This document shows, in pieces, positions 32,795 through 39,853 of a DNA stretch of 64,000 bases. This stretch comes from Streptomyces rishiriensis. GTDB taxonomy: Bacteria > Actinomycetota > Actinomycetes > Streptomycetales > Streptomycetaceae. Every line of letters starts with the position of its first letter. The stretch's first letter is position 1. The position numbers and the translations under genes were made by a program. The DNA lies in NCBI RefSeq assembly GCF_003112535.1, contig NZ_BEWA01000028.1, forward strand, positions 62,001-126,000, read 5' to 3'. A model generated the notes under the pieces. That model was not told where the DNA came from, did no database searches, and saw only the letters and a list, made by a program, of their open reading frames with translations.

Positions 32795-32836
32795 TCTTCC
32801 CCCTTTTCCTCCCTCTCCCTTCCTTCCCTTCTCTCC
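32795..32836 (+). other. 42-base uninterrupted pyrimidine tract between cotB3 and cotB4
   Basis: The coding strand is only C and T from 32795 to 32836, just after the cotB3 stop. No other gap in the operon looks like this. It is C-rich and G-free, so it could be a Rho-loading site or a structural element tuning cotB4. Confidence 0.7.
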
Positions 32837-32866
32837 GTCCGTACCGTCTCAGGGGGCGCATCCGGC

Positions 32867-34225
32867 ATGAAGACCCAATCCGACCCGGTCAGGCGCAGAT
32901 GGCGGATCGCCAAGGCGCCGGGCCGGCTTCCGCTGGCCGGCCACGCGCTCCACCTGGCGCGCCGCCCGCTGGAATATCTGTCGTCGCTGCCCGCCCTGGG
33001 CGACCTGGTAGAGCTGCGGCTGGGCACCCGGCTCACCTATCTGCCCTGTCATCCGGAGTTGGTGCAGGAGGTGCTGCTCAACGCGCGGGTCTACGACAGC
33101 GGAGGCCCGGTGAAGGAGAAGGCCCGTCCCATCCTCGGCAACGGGCTGATCACCTCCGGCTGGGCCGACCACCGCAGACAGCGGCGGATGGTCCAGCCGG
33201 CGTTCCACACCACGCGCATCGCGACGTACGCCGAGGTGATGCGCGAGGAGTGCGCGGCGCACGCGGATGCGTGGCGGCCGGGCCGGCCGGTCGACGTCGG
33301 TGACGCGATGCAGGCGCTGACCGCGCGGGTGACGGCACGCGCGCTGTTCGCGACGGAGATGGCACCGCGCTCCGTCGCGGAGGTCCAGCGCAGCCTGCCC
33401 GTCATGGTGCGCGGCGCGTTCCGCCGGGCGCTCGATCCCACCGGTCTGATCGCCAGGCTGCCGCTGGCCGCCAACCGTGAGTTCGATGCCGCGCTCGACC
33501 GGCTGCACACCCTCATCGACGGCATCATCGGGGACTACCGGCGCTCCGGCGAGGACCGCGGCGACCTGCTCTCGGCGCTGCTGGCCGCGCGGGACGACGA
33601 CAACGGCGGCGCGCTGACCGACCGGGAGGTCCACGATCAGGTCATGACCCTGCTGCTGGCCGGCGTCGAGACCACCGCGAGTGCCCTGACCTGGGCCTGG
33701 CATCTGCTGGCGGCCCATCCCGAGGTCGAGGCGCGGCTGCACGCCGAGGTCGACGAGGTGCTGGGCGGCCGAACGCCGACGTACGCCGACGTGCCGAGGC
33801 TCGCCCACACCCAGCGGATCTTCACCGAGACCCTGCGCCTTTACCCGCCGGCCTGGATGTACACCAGGATGACCACCCAGCCCACCGAACTGGCCGGTCA
33901 TCCACTGCCGGCCGGGACGGACATCCTGATCAGCCCCTACGTCATCCACCGCATCCCGGAGTTCTTCCCGCGCCCGGAGACCTTCGACCCGGACCGATGG
34001 CTGCCCGAGCGCGCCAAGGACGTCACCCGTGGGTCCTACCTGCCGTTCGGGGCCGGCAGCCGCAAGTGCATCGGTGACGTCTTCGGGATGACGGAGGCGA
34101 CGCTCGCGCTCGCCGCCCTCGCCTCCCGCTGGCGTCTGCGGCCGGTGCCGGGCGCGACCGTCTCGCCCCGGGCCGAGATGAGCCTGTCAGCCGGGCCGCT
34201 GCCCATGGTGCCCGAACCGCGTTAG
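32867..34225 (+). CDS. cotB4: Cytochrome P450 hydroxylase (CotB4-like)
   Basis: 452-residue P450 matching CotB4, which completes cyclooctatin by hydroxylating a methyl carbon (C18 in the known pathway). I-helix motif A-G-V-E-T-T, ExxR as E-T-L-R, haem loop F-G-A-G-S-R-K-C with Cys401. Strongly similar to CotB3 along its length. The 76-base gap before it holds the pyrimidine tract, and an AGGGGG site precedes the ATG at 32867. Its stop codon interlocks with the stop of the opposite P450 gene (34222-34225), leaving no room for a terminator. Confidence 0.92.
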   Translation: MKTQSDPVRRRWRIAKAPGRLPLAGHALHLARRPLEYLSSLPALGDLVELRLGTRLTYLPCHPELVQEVLLNARVYDSGGPVKEKARPILGNGLITSGWADHRRQRRMVQPAFHTTRIATYAEVMREECAAHADAWRPGRPVDVGDAMQALTARVTARALFATEMAPRSVAEVQRSLPVMVRGAFRRALDPTGLIARLPLAANREFDAALDRLHTLIDGIIGDYRRSGEDRGDLLSALLAARDDDNGGALTDREVHDQVMTLLLAGVETTASALTWAWHLLAAHPEVEARLHAEVDEVLGGRTPTYADVPRLAHTQRIFTETLRLYPPAWMYTRMTTQPTELAGHPLPAGTDILISPYVIHRIPEFFPRPETFDPDRWLPERAKDVTRGSYLPFGAGSRKCIGDVFGMTEATLALAALASRWRLRPVPGATVSPRAEMSLSAGPLPMVPEPR

Positions 34226-35412
34226 CCGAATGTGACGGGGAGCGCGTGCAGGCCGCGGAGCATCAGGCTGGGGCGCCACCGCAGGTCGGCGGGGTCCGTG
34301 TCCAGGGCCAGACCGGGGCACCGCTCCAACAGGGCGCGGAAGGCGATCGCGCCCTGCATGCGGGCCAGCGGGGCGCCCAGGCAGTGGTGGATGCCGTAGC
34401 CGAAGGCGGTGTGCCCGCGGGTGTCGCGGCGGATGTCGAACCGGTCGGGCTCGGCGAACCGCTTCGGATCGCGGGACGCGGCGGCCAGCACGACGGCCAC
34501 GGAATCGCCGGCGCCGATCACCGTGCCGTCGATCTCCAGGGGCTCCTTGGCGTAGCGGAACGCCGTGGTCTCCACCGGCCCCTCGTAGCGGAGCATCTCC
34601 TCCACGGCGTTCTCCAGCAGCGACCAGTCGCCGCGCAGCGCCGCCAGCTGATCGGGGTGGCGCAGCAGGGCGAGCGTTCCGCTGGACAGCAGGTTGGCCG
34701 CCGTCTCGTATCCGGCGACCAGCAGCACGAAGGCCATGCCGAGCATCTCCTCGGGCGTGAGGCCGTCCTCCTCCTCGCCCAGGCGACCGGCCAACGCGCT
34801 CAGCAGGTCCTCACCCGGTTCGCGCCGCTTGGCCGCGACGAGCTCGGCGAGGTACCCCGTCATGGCCTGGGCCGCGGCGGCGGCGACCTCGGGCCGGGTG
34901 AAGTCGGTGCTCTCCAGATACCAGTCGTGGAAGGTCTTGCGGTCGTTCGCCGGCACGCCGAGCAGTTCGCAGATCACAGCCAGCGGCAACGGCAGCGCGA
35001 ATGACTCGACCAGGTCCGCGCGGCCCAGCGGCAGCATGGCGTCCAGCAGCTCGTCCGCGATCCGCTGGATCTTCGGACGCAGCGCCTCGATGCGCCGAGA
35101 GGTGAACTCCTTCGCCACGAGCCCGCGCAACCGGGTGTGCTGCGGCGGGTCCGTCTGCACCATGTTCAGGCCGATCGAGTTGCCTCCGTCGTCCTGCCAC
35201 CCGGCCGAGTGCCTGATGTCGTTGGACAGCCGCGCGTCGGCCAGCGCCGACCGCGCCTGCGCGTGCCCCACGACCAGCCAGAACTCCCCCGACGCGGCGG
35301 TGCGGACCCGGTGCACCGGCCCCTGCGCGCGCATCCGCTCGTAGACCGGATACGGATCGTCGACGAAAGGCCGGCCGAGTGCTGTCAGATCTTCAAATCC
35401 CGTCACGGACAA
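34222..35412 (-). CDS. Cytochrome P450 (island, CYP105/107-like type)
   Basis: 396-residue soluble P450 unlike CotB3/B4: I-helix A-G-Y-E-T near 238, ExxR as E-M-L-R, haem loop G-Y-G-I-H-H-C with Cys344 and C-L-G-A-P-L-A-R after it, the layout common in antibiotic-tailoring P450s. The start is uncertain: the TTG at 35412 has AGGAA at good distance, and GTG at 35406 is two codons further in. It is divergent from a TetR gene across a region with two matching palindromes, so it is very likely repressed by that TetR. A third tailoring oxidation of the diterpene is the best guess. Confidence 0.9.
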   Translation of the reverse strand: MSVTGFEDLTALGRPFVDDPYPVYERMRAQGPVHRVRTAASGEFWLVVGHAQARSALADARLSNDIRHSAGWQDDGGNSIGLNMVQTDPPQHTRLRGLVAKEFTSRRIEALRPKIQRIADELLDAMLPLGRADLVESFALPLPLAVICELLGVPANDRKTFHDWYLESTDFTRPEVAAAAAQAMTGYLAELVAAKRREPGEDLLSALAGRLGEEEDGLTPEEMLGMAFVLLVAGYETAANLLSSGTLALLRHPDQLAALRGDWSLLENAVEEMLRYEGPVETTAFRYAKEPLEIDGTVIGAGDSVAVVLAAASRDPKRFAEPDRFDIRRDTRGHTAFGYGIHHCLGAPLARMQGAIAFRALLERCPGLALDTDPADLRWRPSLMLRGLHALPVTFG

Positions 35413-35449
35413 CGGTGTTCCTCGCTTCGAACTCGCTGGTGCGGCTGAG

Positions 35450-35466
35450 CGGGGAGTGCTCCCCCG
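35450..35466. promoter_or_regulatory. TetR operator candidate, site 1
   Basis: CGGGGA-GTGC-TCCCCCG, an inverted repeat 38 bases upstream of the leftward P450 start. It matches site 2 in both half sites. Confidence 0.6.
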
Positions 35467-35493
35467 GTGGACGGCGCGACCTTAGCAACGAAA

Positions 35494-35509
35494 CGGGGAG
35501 CTGTCCCCG
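35494..35509. promoter_or_regulatory. TetR operator candidate, site 2
   Basis: CGGGGA-GCTG-TCCCCG, a perfect inverted repeat 24 bases upstream of the TetR ATG. It is flanked by weaker AGCAA/TTGCT symmetry (35485-35516). The two sites are centred 44 bases apart, about four helical turns, so bound dimers would face the same side of the DNA. Confidence 0.65.
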
Positions 35510-35532
35510 GTTTTGCTGTTAGTGTGCCGCGC

Positions 35533-36225
35533 ATGGACGGCGGAGACGAACGGCGGACACCTCGGCGCAGTGACGCGCGCCGCAACCGCGAGATGCTGAT
35601 CGCCGCCGCCCGGGAGATCTACGCCGAACGCGGAGTCGATGCGCCGCTGGACGACATCGCCCGCCGGGCGGGAGTCGGCAACGCAACGCTCTACCGCCAC
35701 TTCACCGACCGCGCCGCACTGATCGAGACCGTCTTCCATGACGCTTTGACCCCGATCCTGGACGCGGCCCGCGAGACCCGGGAGCGGGCGGACGCCTGGA
35801 GCGGTCTCACCGCATACCTGGACCGGGTCTTCACGCTCCTGGCCGCCGACCGGGGCGCCGGTGACCTGATGACCACCGGCATGCGGGGCGTGCCCACGCT
35901 CGACGCCCTGCGCGAGGAGAACCGGCGCACGCTGGACACGCTGCTGCGCCGCTGCCAGGAACAGCACACGATCCGTCCTGACCTCACTGTCGAGGATCTG
36001 CTGTTCCTGCTGGCCGCGCTGGGCCGGGCCACGCCGGCCGCCCCCCGCTCCTGGCGGCGCCACCTGGCCCTGATGCTGGACGGTCTGCGCCCCGCGGCCG
36101 CCCGCCCCCTGCCCGCGCCGTCGCTCGACCGAGAGCAGTTCGAGGCCGCCCTGCACCGTCTCGGCGGCGTCCCCCGGGCGGCCCTGCAGGAAAAGTCCCT
36201 TCGTCCACCGAGACCGGAGACCTGA
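35533..36225 (+). CDS. TetR-family regulator of the island
   Basis: 230-residue TetR repressor. Helix-turn-helix at about residues 17-62 (LDDIARRAGVGNATLYRHF) and a helical ligand domain with the TetR_C/SbtR-like FTLLAADRG...TTGMRG pattern. The ATG at 35533 is chosen because upstream in-frame sequence is the operator region. The acyltransferase gene begins five bases after its stop, forming a TetR-acyltransferase operon divergent from a P450. It probably autoregulates through the two palindromes at 35450-35509. The ligand may be the diterpene or an acyl-CoA. Confidence 0.9.
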   Translation: MDGGDERRTPRRSDARRNREMLIAAAREIYAERGVDAPLDDIARRAGVGNATLYRHFTDRAALIETVFHDALTPILDAARETRERADAWSGLTAYLDRVFTLLAADRGAGDLMTTGMRGVPTLDALREENRRTLDTLLRRCQEQHTIRPDLTVEDLLFLLAALGRATPAAPRSWRRHLALMLDGLRPAAARPLPAPSLDREQFEAALHRLGGVPRAALQEKSLRPPRPET

Positions 36226-36230
36226 AGCCA

Positions 36231-37514
36231 ATGACCCGTCAGCGACCCATATCGCCCTTCGAGAGCGTCTATTTCCTGGACCTGGGAGCGGCGGGCCTTC
36301 CTCTGTACGACATGCCGGCGTTCGTGGAGTCCCTGGTACGCGGCCGGCCGGACCCGGCGCTGATCCGGCGGGCGCTCGTCCTGCTGACCGAGCGCCATCC
36401 GATCTTGCGCTCCGAGGTGGCGGCCGGCGAGGGGGGCCTGCTGCTGCGAGTCCGCGACCGGGTCGAGCCGCCGCTCACCCTGCTCGACGGCATCGAGGAC
36501 GCCTACGCCGAACTGATCAATACGCGGCCCGACTGGACCCGGAGCCTGCTGCACGCCTGGCTGCTCTCCGACGGCGAGCGCTCCCAGGTGGTGCTCGGCG
36601 TCCACCACGGGGTGGCCGACGGACGTTCGGCCTTCGCCCTGCTCGACGAGTTCTGGCAGTACTACACCGCCCTGGCAGCCGGCGCGACACCGTCCGTCGA
36701 GCGACGCGAGGAGCTTCCCGAGGCGATCGACACCCGGCTGGCCGACGCCCTGCCGGAAGCAGAGATCGACGCCGTGGTCGACGCGATCGCGCAGGGCGCT
36801 GCGGCCGAGACCAAGCCCGCCGTCCTGCCCACCGAGGGTGTGGGGCGCCCCGACCGGCCGGCCGCGACGCGCCGCTTCGTGGTCGACCGGCTGGAGTTCG
36901 CCGCGCACACCACCGACGCCCTGGTGGCCGCTGCACGGGCTCGCGAGGTGACCGTCAACAGCCTCGTCTCAGGACTGGTCCTGACCGCTGTACGGACTCA
37001 ACTCGCGCCGAAGGAAGGACCGTTGACGATGACCTGCGGTCACGGAGTCGATCTGCGGACCCGGTTGACGCCCGAACTGCCCCTGAGCACCGTGCTCAAC
37101 TGCATCACCGGCCTGCAGACCACGCTGACCGTCGGTCACGACGACCGTCCGGAGAGCGTGGGCCGGGAGGTGGCCGACCAGGTTGCCGGCGCGCTGGCCC
37201 GGCGGGACCCCGAGCGCTTCCTGCTGGCCGCGCTCAGGGCCGGCGCCCAGGGCATCGCGGTGCCCGTCCCGGTCGTCAGCTACGGGATCTCCAACGTCGG
37301 CCGGATCCCCGCCCATCCCGTCCCCGAGGACCTGGAACTGCTCCGCTTCGGCGGGACGGCCAACGCGCCGGGCATGCCCCCCAAGATCGGCGTCGCCAGC
37401 TTCGGTGGCCGGCTGCTCGTCCAGAACGAGTACGACAGCTGGACCTACGCCCCCGAGCAGATGCGGCGGCTGCGCGAGGCGCTGCGCGCTTCGCTGACGG
37501 ATCTGGTCCGCTGA
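36231..37514 (+). CDS. PapA-type condensation-fold acyltransferase
   Basis: 427-residue chloramphenicol-acetyltransferase/condensation-fold enzyme. The active-site motif H125-H-x3-D130-G (HHGVADG) is intact, with His126 the expected base. A late segment SYGISNVGRIP replaces the usual NRPS DFGWG and resembles the phthiocerol/PapA5-type branch, which esterifies alcohols with acyl-CoA or acyl-carrier thioesters. No carrier or adenylation domain is attached, so this is a stand-alone O-acyltransferase. It is coupled to the TetR gene (5-base gap) and closed by a strong terminator. In this setting a hydroxyl of the cyclooctatin core is the likely acceptor. Donor unknown. Confidence 0.87.
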   Translation: MTRQRPISPFESVYFLDLGAAGLPLYDMPAFVESLVRGRPDPALIRRALVLLTERHPILRSEVAAGEGGLLLRVRDRVEPPLTLLDGIEDAYAELINTRPDWTRSLLHAWLLSDGERSQVVLGVHHGVADGRSAFALLDEFWQYYTALAAGATPSVERREELPEAIDTRLADALPEAEIDAVVDAIAQGAAAETKPAVLPTEGVGRPDRPAATRRFVVDRLEFAAHTTDALVAAARAREVTVNSLVSGLVLTAVRTQLAPKEGPLTMTCGHGVDLRTRLTPELPLSTVLNCITGLQTTLTVGHDDRPESVGREVADQVAGALARRDPERFLLAALRAGAQGIAVPVPVVSYGISNVGRIPAHPVPEDLELLRFGGTANAPGMPPKIGVASFGGRLLVQNEYDSWTYAPEQMRRLREALRASLTDLVR

Positions 37515-37519
37515 CGGCG

Positions 37520-37539
37520 GCCGGGGCGGCCGCCCCGGC
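37520..37539 (+). terminator. Terminator closing the diterpene island
   Basis: A perfect 20-bp palindrome, GCCGGGGCGGCCGCCCCGGC, begins five bases after the acyltransferase stop and can fold as an 8-bp stem with a GGCC loop. Confidence 0.7.
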
Positions 37540-37610
37540 GACGCTCGCTGTGGTGAGCCACCCCTTACGCGAGCCCCACGACCGTCCTGCTCTACCGGAA
37601 GACGCGATGT

Positions 37611-38312
37611 CTAAGTCGTCGGGACGAGCGGCCTCCGGGCGATCAGGAAGGCCTGGGGGACCTGCTCGGCCAGGTCGGCGTCCGGCTCGCGCACCGTGCG
37701 CGACAGCATCGTGAAACCGGCCCCTGCCAGCAGCTTCTCCATCTGTTCCGGGCGGCGGCGCTCGAAGTCGAGGGTGACCGGGCGGCCCCAGGGGCGGTCG
37801 TGGCGGCGGGGTTCGTCGCCCACCTGGAAGGCCAGCAGGAGGTGGCCGCCGGGGGCCAGGACGCGGTGGAACTCGGCGAAGAGCGCGGGCAGCTCGTCCA
37901 CCGGGGTGTGGATGCTGGAGTAGAAGGAGACGACCCCGGCGAGGGCCCCGTCGGGGAAGTCCGGTTTCAGCATCGAGCCCTGCTCGAAGCGGATCCCCGG
38001 GTTCTCGCGACGGGCGATCGCCAGCATCGACTCCGACAGGTCGAGCCCGGACACGTCGAGCCCGAGCGAGGCGAGCCGTCCGGTGGTCCGGCCGGGACCG
38101 CACCCCAGGTCGGCCACCCGGCCGCCGGCCCCGACGAGTTCGGCGTACACGGCGAGGAGGGCCCGCTCCAGCGGCCTGGAGACGAGTTCCTCGCGGAAGT
38201 GCTCGGCGTAGTCCTCGGCGACGGCGTCGTAGAAGGCGCGGGTGGCGGTGAGGAAGGCGGGGACGGGGACGGGGGCGGGGGCTCCGGAGGGGGACGCTGT
38301 GATGTCGGTCAT
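37611..38312 (-). CDS. SAM-dependent class I methyltransferase
   Basis: 233-residue methyltransferase with motif I V-A-D-L-G-C-G-P-G (about 67-75), post-I D-L-S (near 91) and motif III after HRVLAPGGHLLL. The N-terminal 30 residues are Pro/Ala-rich, and a YDAVAEDYAEHF lead helix matches UbiE/COQ5-like small-molecule methyltransferases. The substrate is unknown. It lies just outside the island terminator, on the opposite strand, next to core genes, so I treat it as a flanking core gene rather than a terpene enzyme, though that is not proven. Confidence 0.85.
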   Translation of the reverse strand: MTDITASPSGAPAPVPVPAFLTATRAFYDAVAEDYAEHFREELVSRPLERALLAVYAELVGAGGRVADLGCGPGRTTGRLASLGLDVSGLDLSESMLAIARRENPGIRFEQGSMLKPDFPDGALAGVVSFYSSIHTPVDELPALFAEFHRVLAPGGHLLLAFQVGDEPRRHDRPWGRPVTLDFERRRPEQMEKLLAGAGFTMLSRTVREPDADLAEQVPQAFLIARRPLVPTT

Positions 38313-38347
38313 GGGCGGGGAGCCTAGGAGCCGGCACTGACAAAGGC

Positions 38348-38379
38348 AGGAGCCCCGTGCCGAAAGGCACAGGGCTCCT
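38348..38379 (-). terminator. Terminator of the cold-shock gene
   Basis: Arms 38348-38361 and 38366-38379 pair at 13 of 14 positions around a four-base loop (GAAA on the plus strand). It lies 42 bases past the end of the leftward cold-shock gene, before the methyltransferase start. Confidence 0.8.
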
Positions 38380-38421
38380 TGGGTACTGCTCTCAGAGACT
38401 TGCGATCTCAGGGTGTGAAGA

Positions 38422-38625
38422 TCAGACGGGGGTGACGTTCTCCGCCTGAGGACCCTTCGGGCCCTGCGTCACGTCGAAGGAGACCTGCTGGTTCTCCTCG
38501 AGCGAACGGAAACCCTGCGCGTTGATCGCGGAGTAGTGGACGAAGACGTCGGGGCCGCCGCCTTCCTGGGCGATGAAGCCAAAGCCCTTTTCGGCGTTGA
38601 ACCACTTCACGGTTCCGGTAGCCAT
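38422..38625 (-). CDS. csp: Cold-shock domain protein
   Basis: 67-residue CspA-type nucleic-acid chaperone. RNP1 K-G-F-G-F-I and RNP2 V-F-V-H-Y are intact, as is the NPxQ-like QGPKGPQAENV end. It melts RNA structure in the cytoplasm. The ATG at 38625 has a near-perfect AAGGAGG site upstream, indicating high expression. The longer frame upstream is untranslated leader. It is a single-gene unit with a clear terminator, and its long 5' region may fold for temperature control. Confidence 0.95.
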   Translation of the reverse strand: MATGTVKWFNAEKGFGFIAQEGGGPDVFVHYSAINAQGFRSLEENQQVSFDVTQGPKGPQAENVTPV

Positions 38626-38913
38626 AAGCCCTCCTTGGGCCCAAAGGGTTGCCCTGCTCCAGAACCCTGCAAGCGTGAAAGCAAGTGCCGCACAACTGCA
38701 TACGTCTGAAAACGACGAGAGCCCGCGGTTACATGCTCCGCAGGCTCTGTACTGCAAGGGAAACCAAACTGCAACTTGCGGCGAGCCTAGCACGCAGGCA
38801 CCCGAAAGCAATAGAGGTCAAGATCACGTCACCCGGATGTTTGAAGATCCCGGAAAGAGCTTGACTCGGGGGGTGGAGTCCCGACAGTACCCCAAGGGGT
38901 CTAGCCTCGCGAT
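38626..38913. other. Divergent region: csp leader and mqnA promoter
   Basis: About 290 bases with locally lower GC content. The left part (38626-38790) is probably a structured csp 5' leader. At 38861-38866 TTGACT may be the -35 of mqnA, with a poor CAGTAC -10 at 38885-38890. No gene is supported. Confidence 0.5.
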
Positions 38914-39771
38914 GTGGACAATTCTCGCACCCGGCCGCGCGTCGGCCACATCCAGTTCCTCAACTGCCTGCCCCTCTACTGGGGGCTCGCGAGAACCGGC
39001 ACCCTCCTCGACTTCGAGCTCACCAAGGACACCCCCGAGAAGCTCAGCGAGCGGCTGGTGCGCGGCGAGCTCGACATCGGGCCCGTCACCCTCGTCGAGT
39101 TCCTCAAGAACGCCGACGACCTGGTCGCCTTCCCCGACATCGCCGTCGGCTGCGACGGCCCGGTGATGTCCTGCGTGATCGTCAGCCAGGTCCCGCTGGA
39201 GGAACTGGACGGCGCGCGGGTCGCCCTCGGCTCCACCTCCCGCACTTCCGTGCGCCTGGCACAGCTCCTGCTGGCGGATCGTTTCGGCGTCCAGCCCGAG
39301 TACTACACCTGCCCGCCCGACCTCAGCCTGATGATGCAGGAGGCCGAGGCCGCCGTCCTCATCGGCGACGCGGCGCTGCGGGCCAACCTGCTCGACGGGC
39401 CCCGCTTCGGCCTGGAGGTCCACGACCTCGGCGCGCTCTGGAAGGAGTGGACCGGCCTGCCCTTCGTCTTCGCCGTGTGGGCGGCCCGGCGCGAGTACCT
39501 GGAGCGCGAGCCCCTCATCACCCGCCAGGTCCACCAGGCCTTCCTCGACTCCCGCAACCTCTCCCTGGACGAGGTCGGCAAGGTCGCGGAGCAGGCGGCC
39601 CGCTGGGAGGAGTTCGACGAGCAGGTCCTGGAGCAGTACTTCACCACCCTGGACTTCCGCTTCGGCCCGGCCCAACTGGCCGCCGTGACCGAGTTCGCCC
39701 GCCGCGTCGGTCCCACGACGGGTTTCCCGGCCGACGTCAGGGTGGAACTGCTCCAGCCCCGTTCTGCGTAG
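38914..39771 (+). CDS. mqnA: Chorismate dehydratase (MqnA)
   Basis: 285-residue enzyme with a periplasmic-binding-protein fold that dehydrates chorismate to 3-enolpyruvyl benzoate, the first futalosine-pathway step. Typical features are the N-terminal strand VGHIQFLNCLPLYWGL, the ELDIGPVTLVEFL segment near 50 and LIGDAALR near 155. No signal peptide, so it is cytoplasmic despite its fold. The GTG at 38914 is the start. Its product is used by MqnE (17433). It stands alone, with the kinase gene 82 bases downstream. Confidence 0.93.
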   Translation: MDNSRTRPRVGHIQFLNCLPLYWGLARTGTLLDFELTKDTPEKLSERLVRGELDIGPVTLVEFLKNADDLVAFPDIAVGCDGPVMSCVIVSQVPLEELDGARVALGSTSRTSVRLAQLLLADRFGVQPEYYTCPPDLSLMMQEAEAAVLIGDAALRANLLDGPRFGLEVHDLGALWKEWTGLPFVFAVWAARREYLEREPLITRQVHQAFLDSRNLSLDEVGKVAEQAARWEEFDEQVLEQYFTTLDFRFGPAQLAAVTEFARRVGPTTGFPADVRVELLQPRSA

Positions 39772-39853
39772 TCTGCTGCACAGCCCGTGAGCACGCAATC
39801 CGGCCACGGTCGACGGGTCCTCACGGGTCCTCACGGGGGAGGGGTGGACGCCC

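Noticed and set aside
26428..38312. Transposon or prophage ends bounding the island
   Set aside because: No transposase, integrase, tRNA attachment site or matching terminal repeats seen at either edge.
37611..38312. Methyltransferase as part of the diterpene pathway
   Set aside because: It lies beyond a strong island terminator, on the opposite strand, beside core genes. Kept as possible but not assigned.
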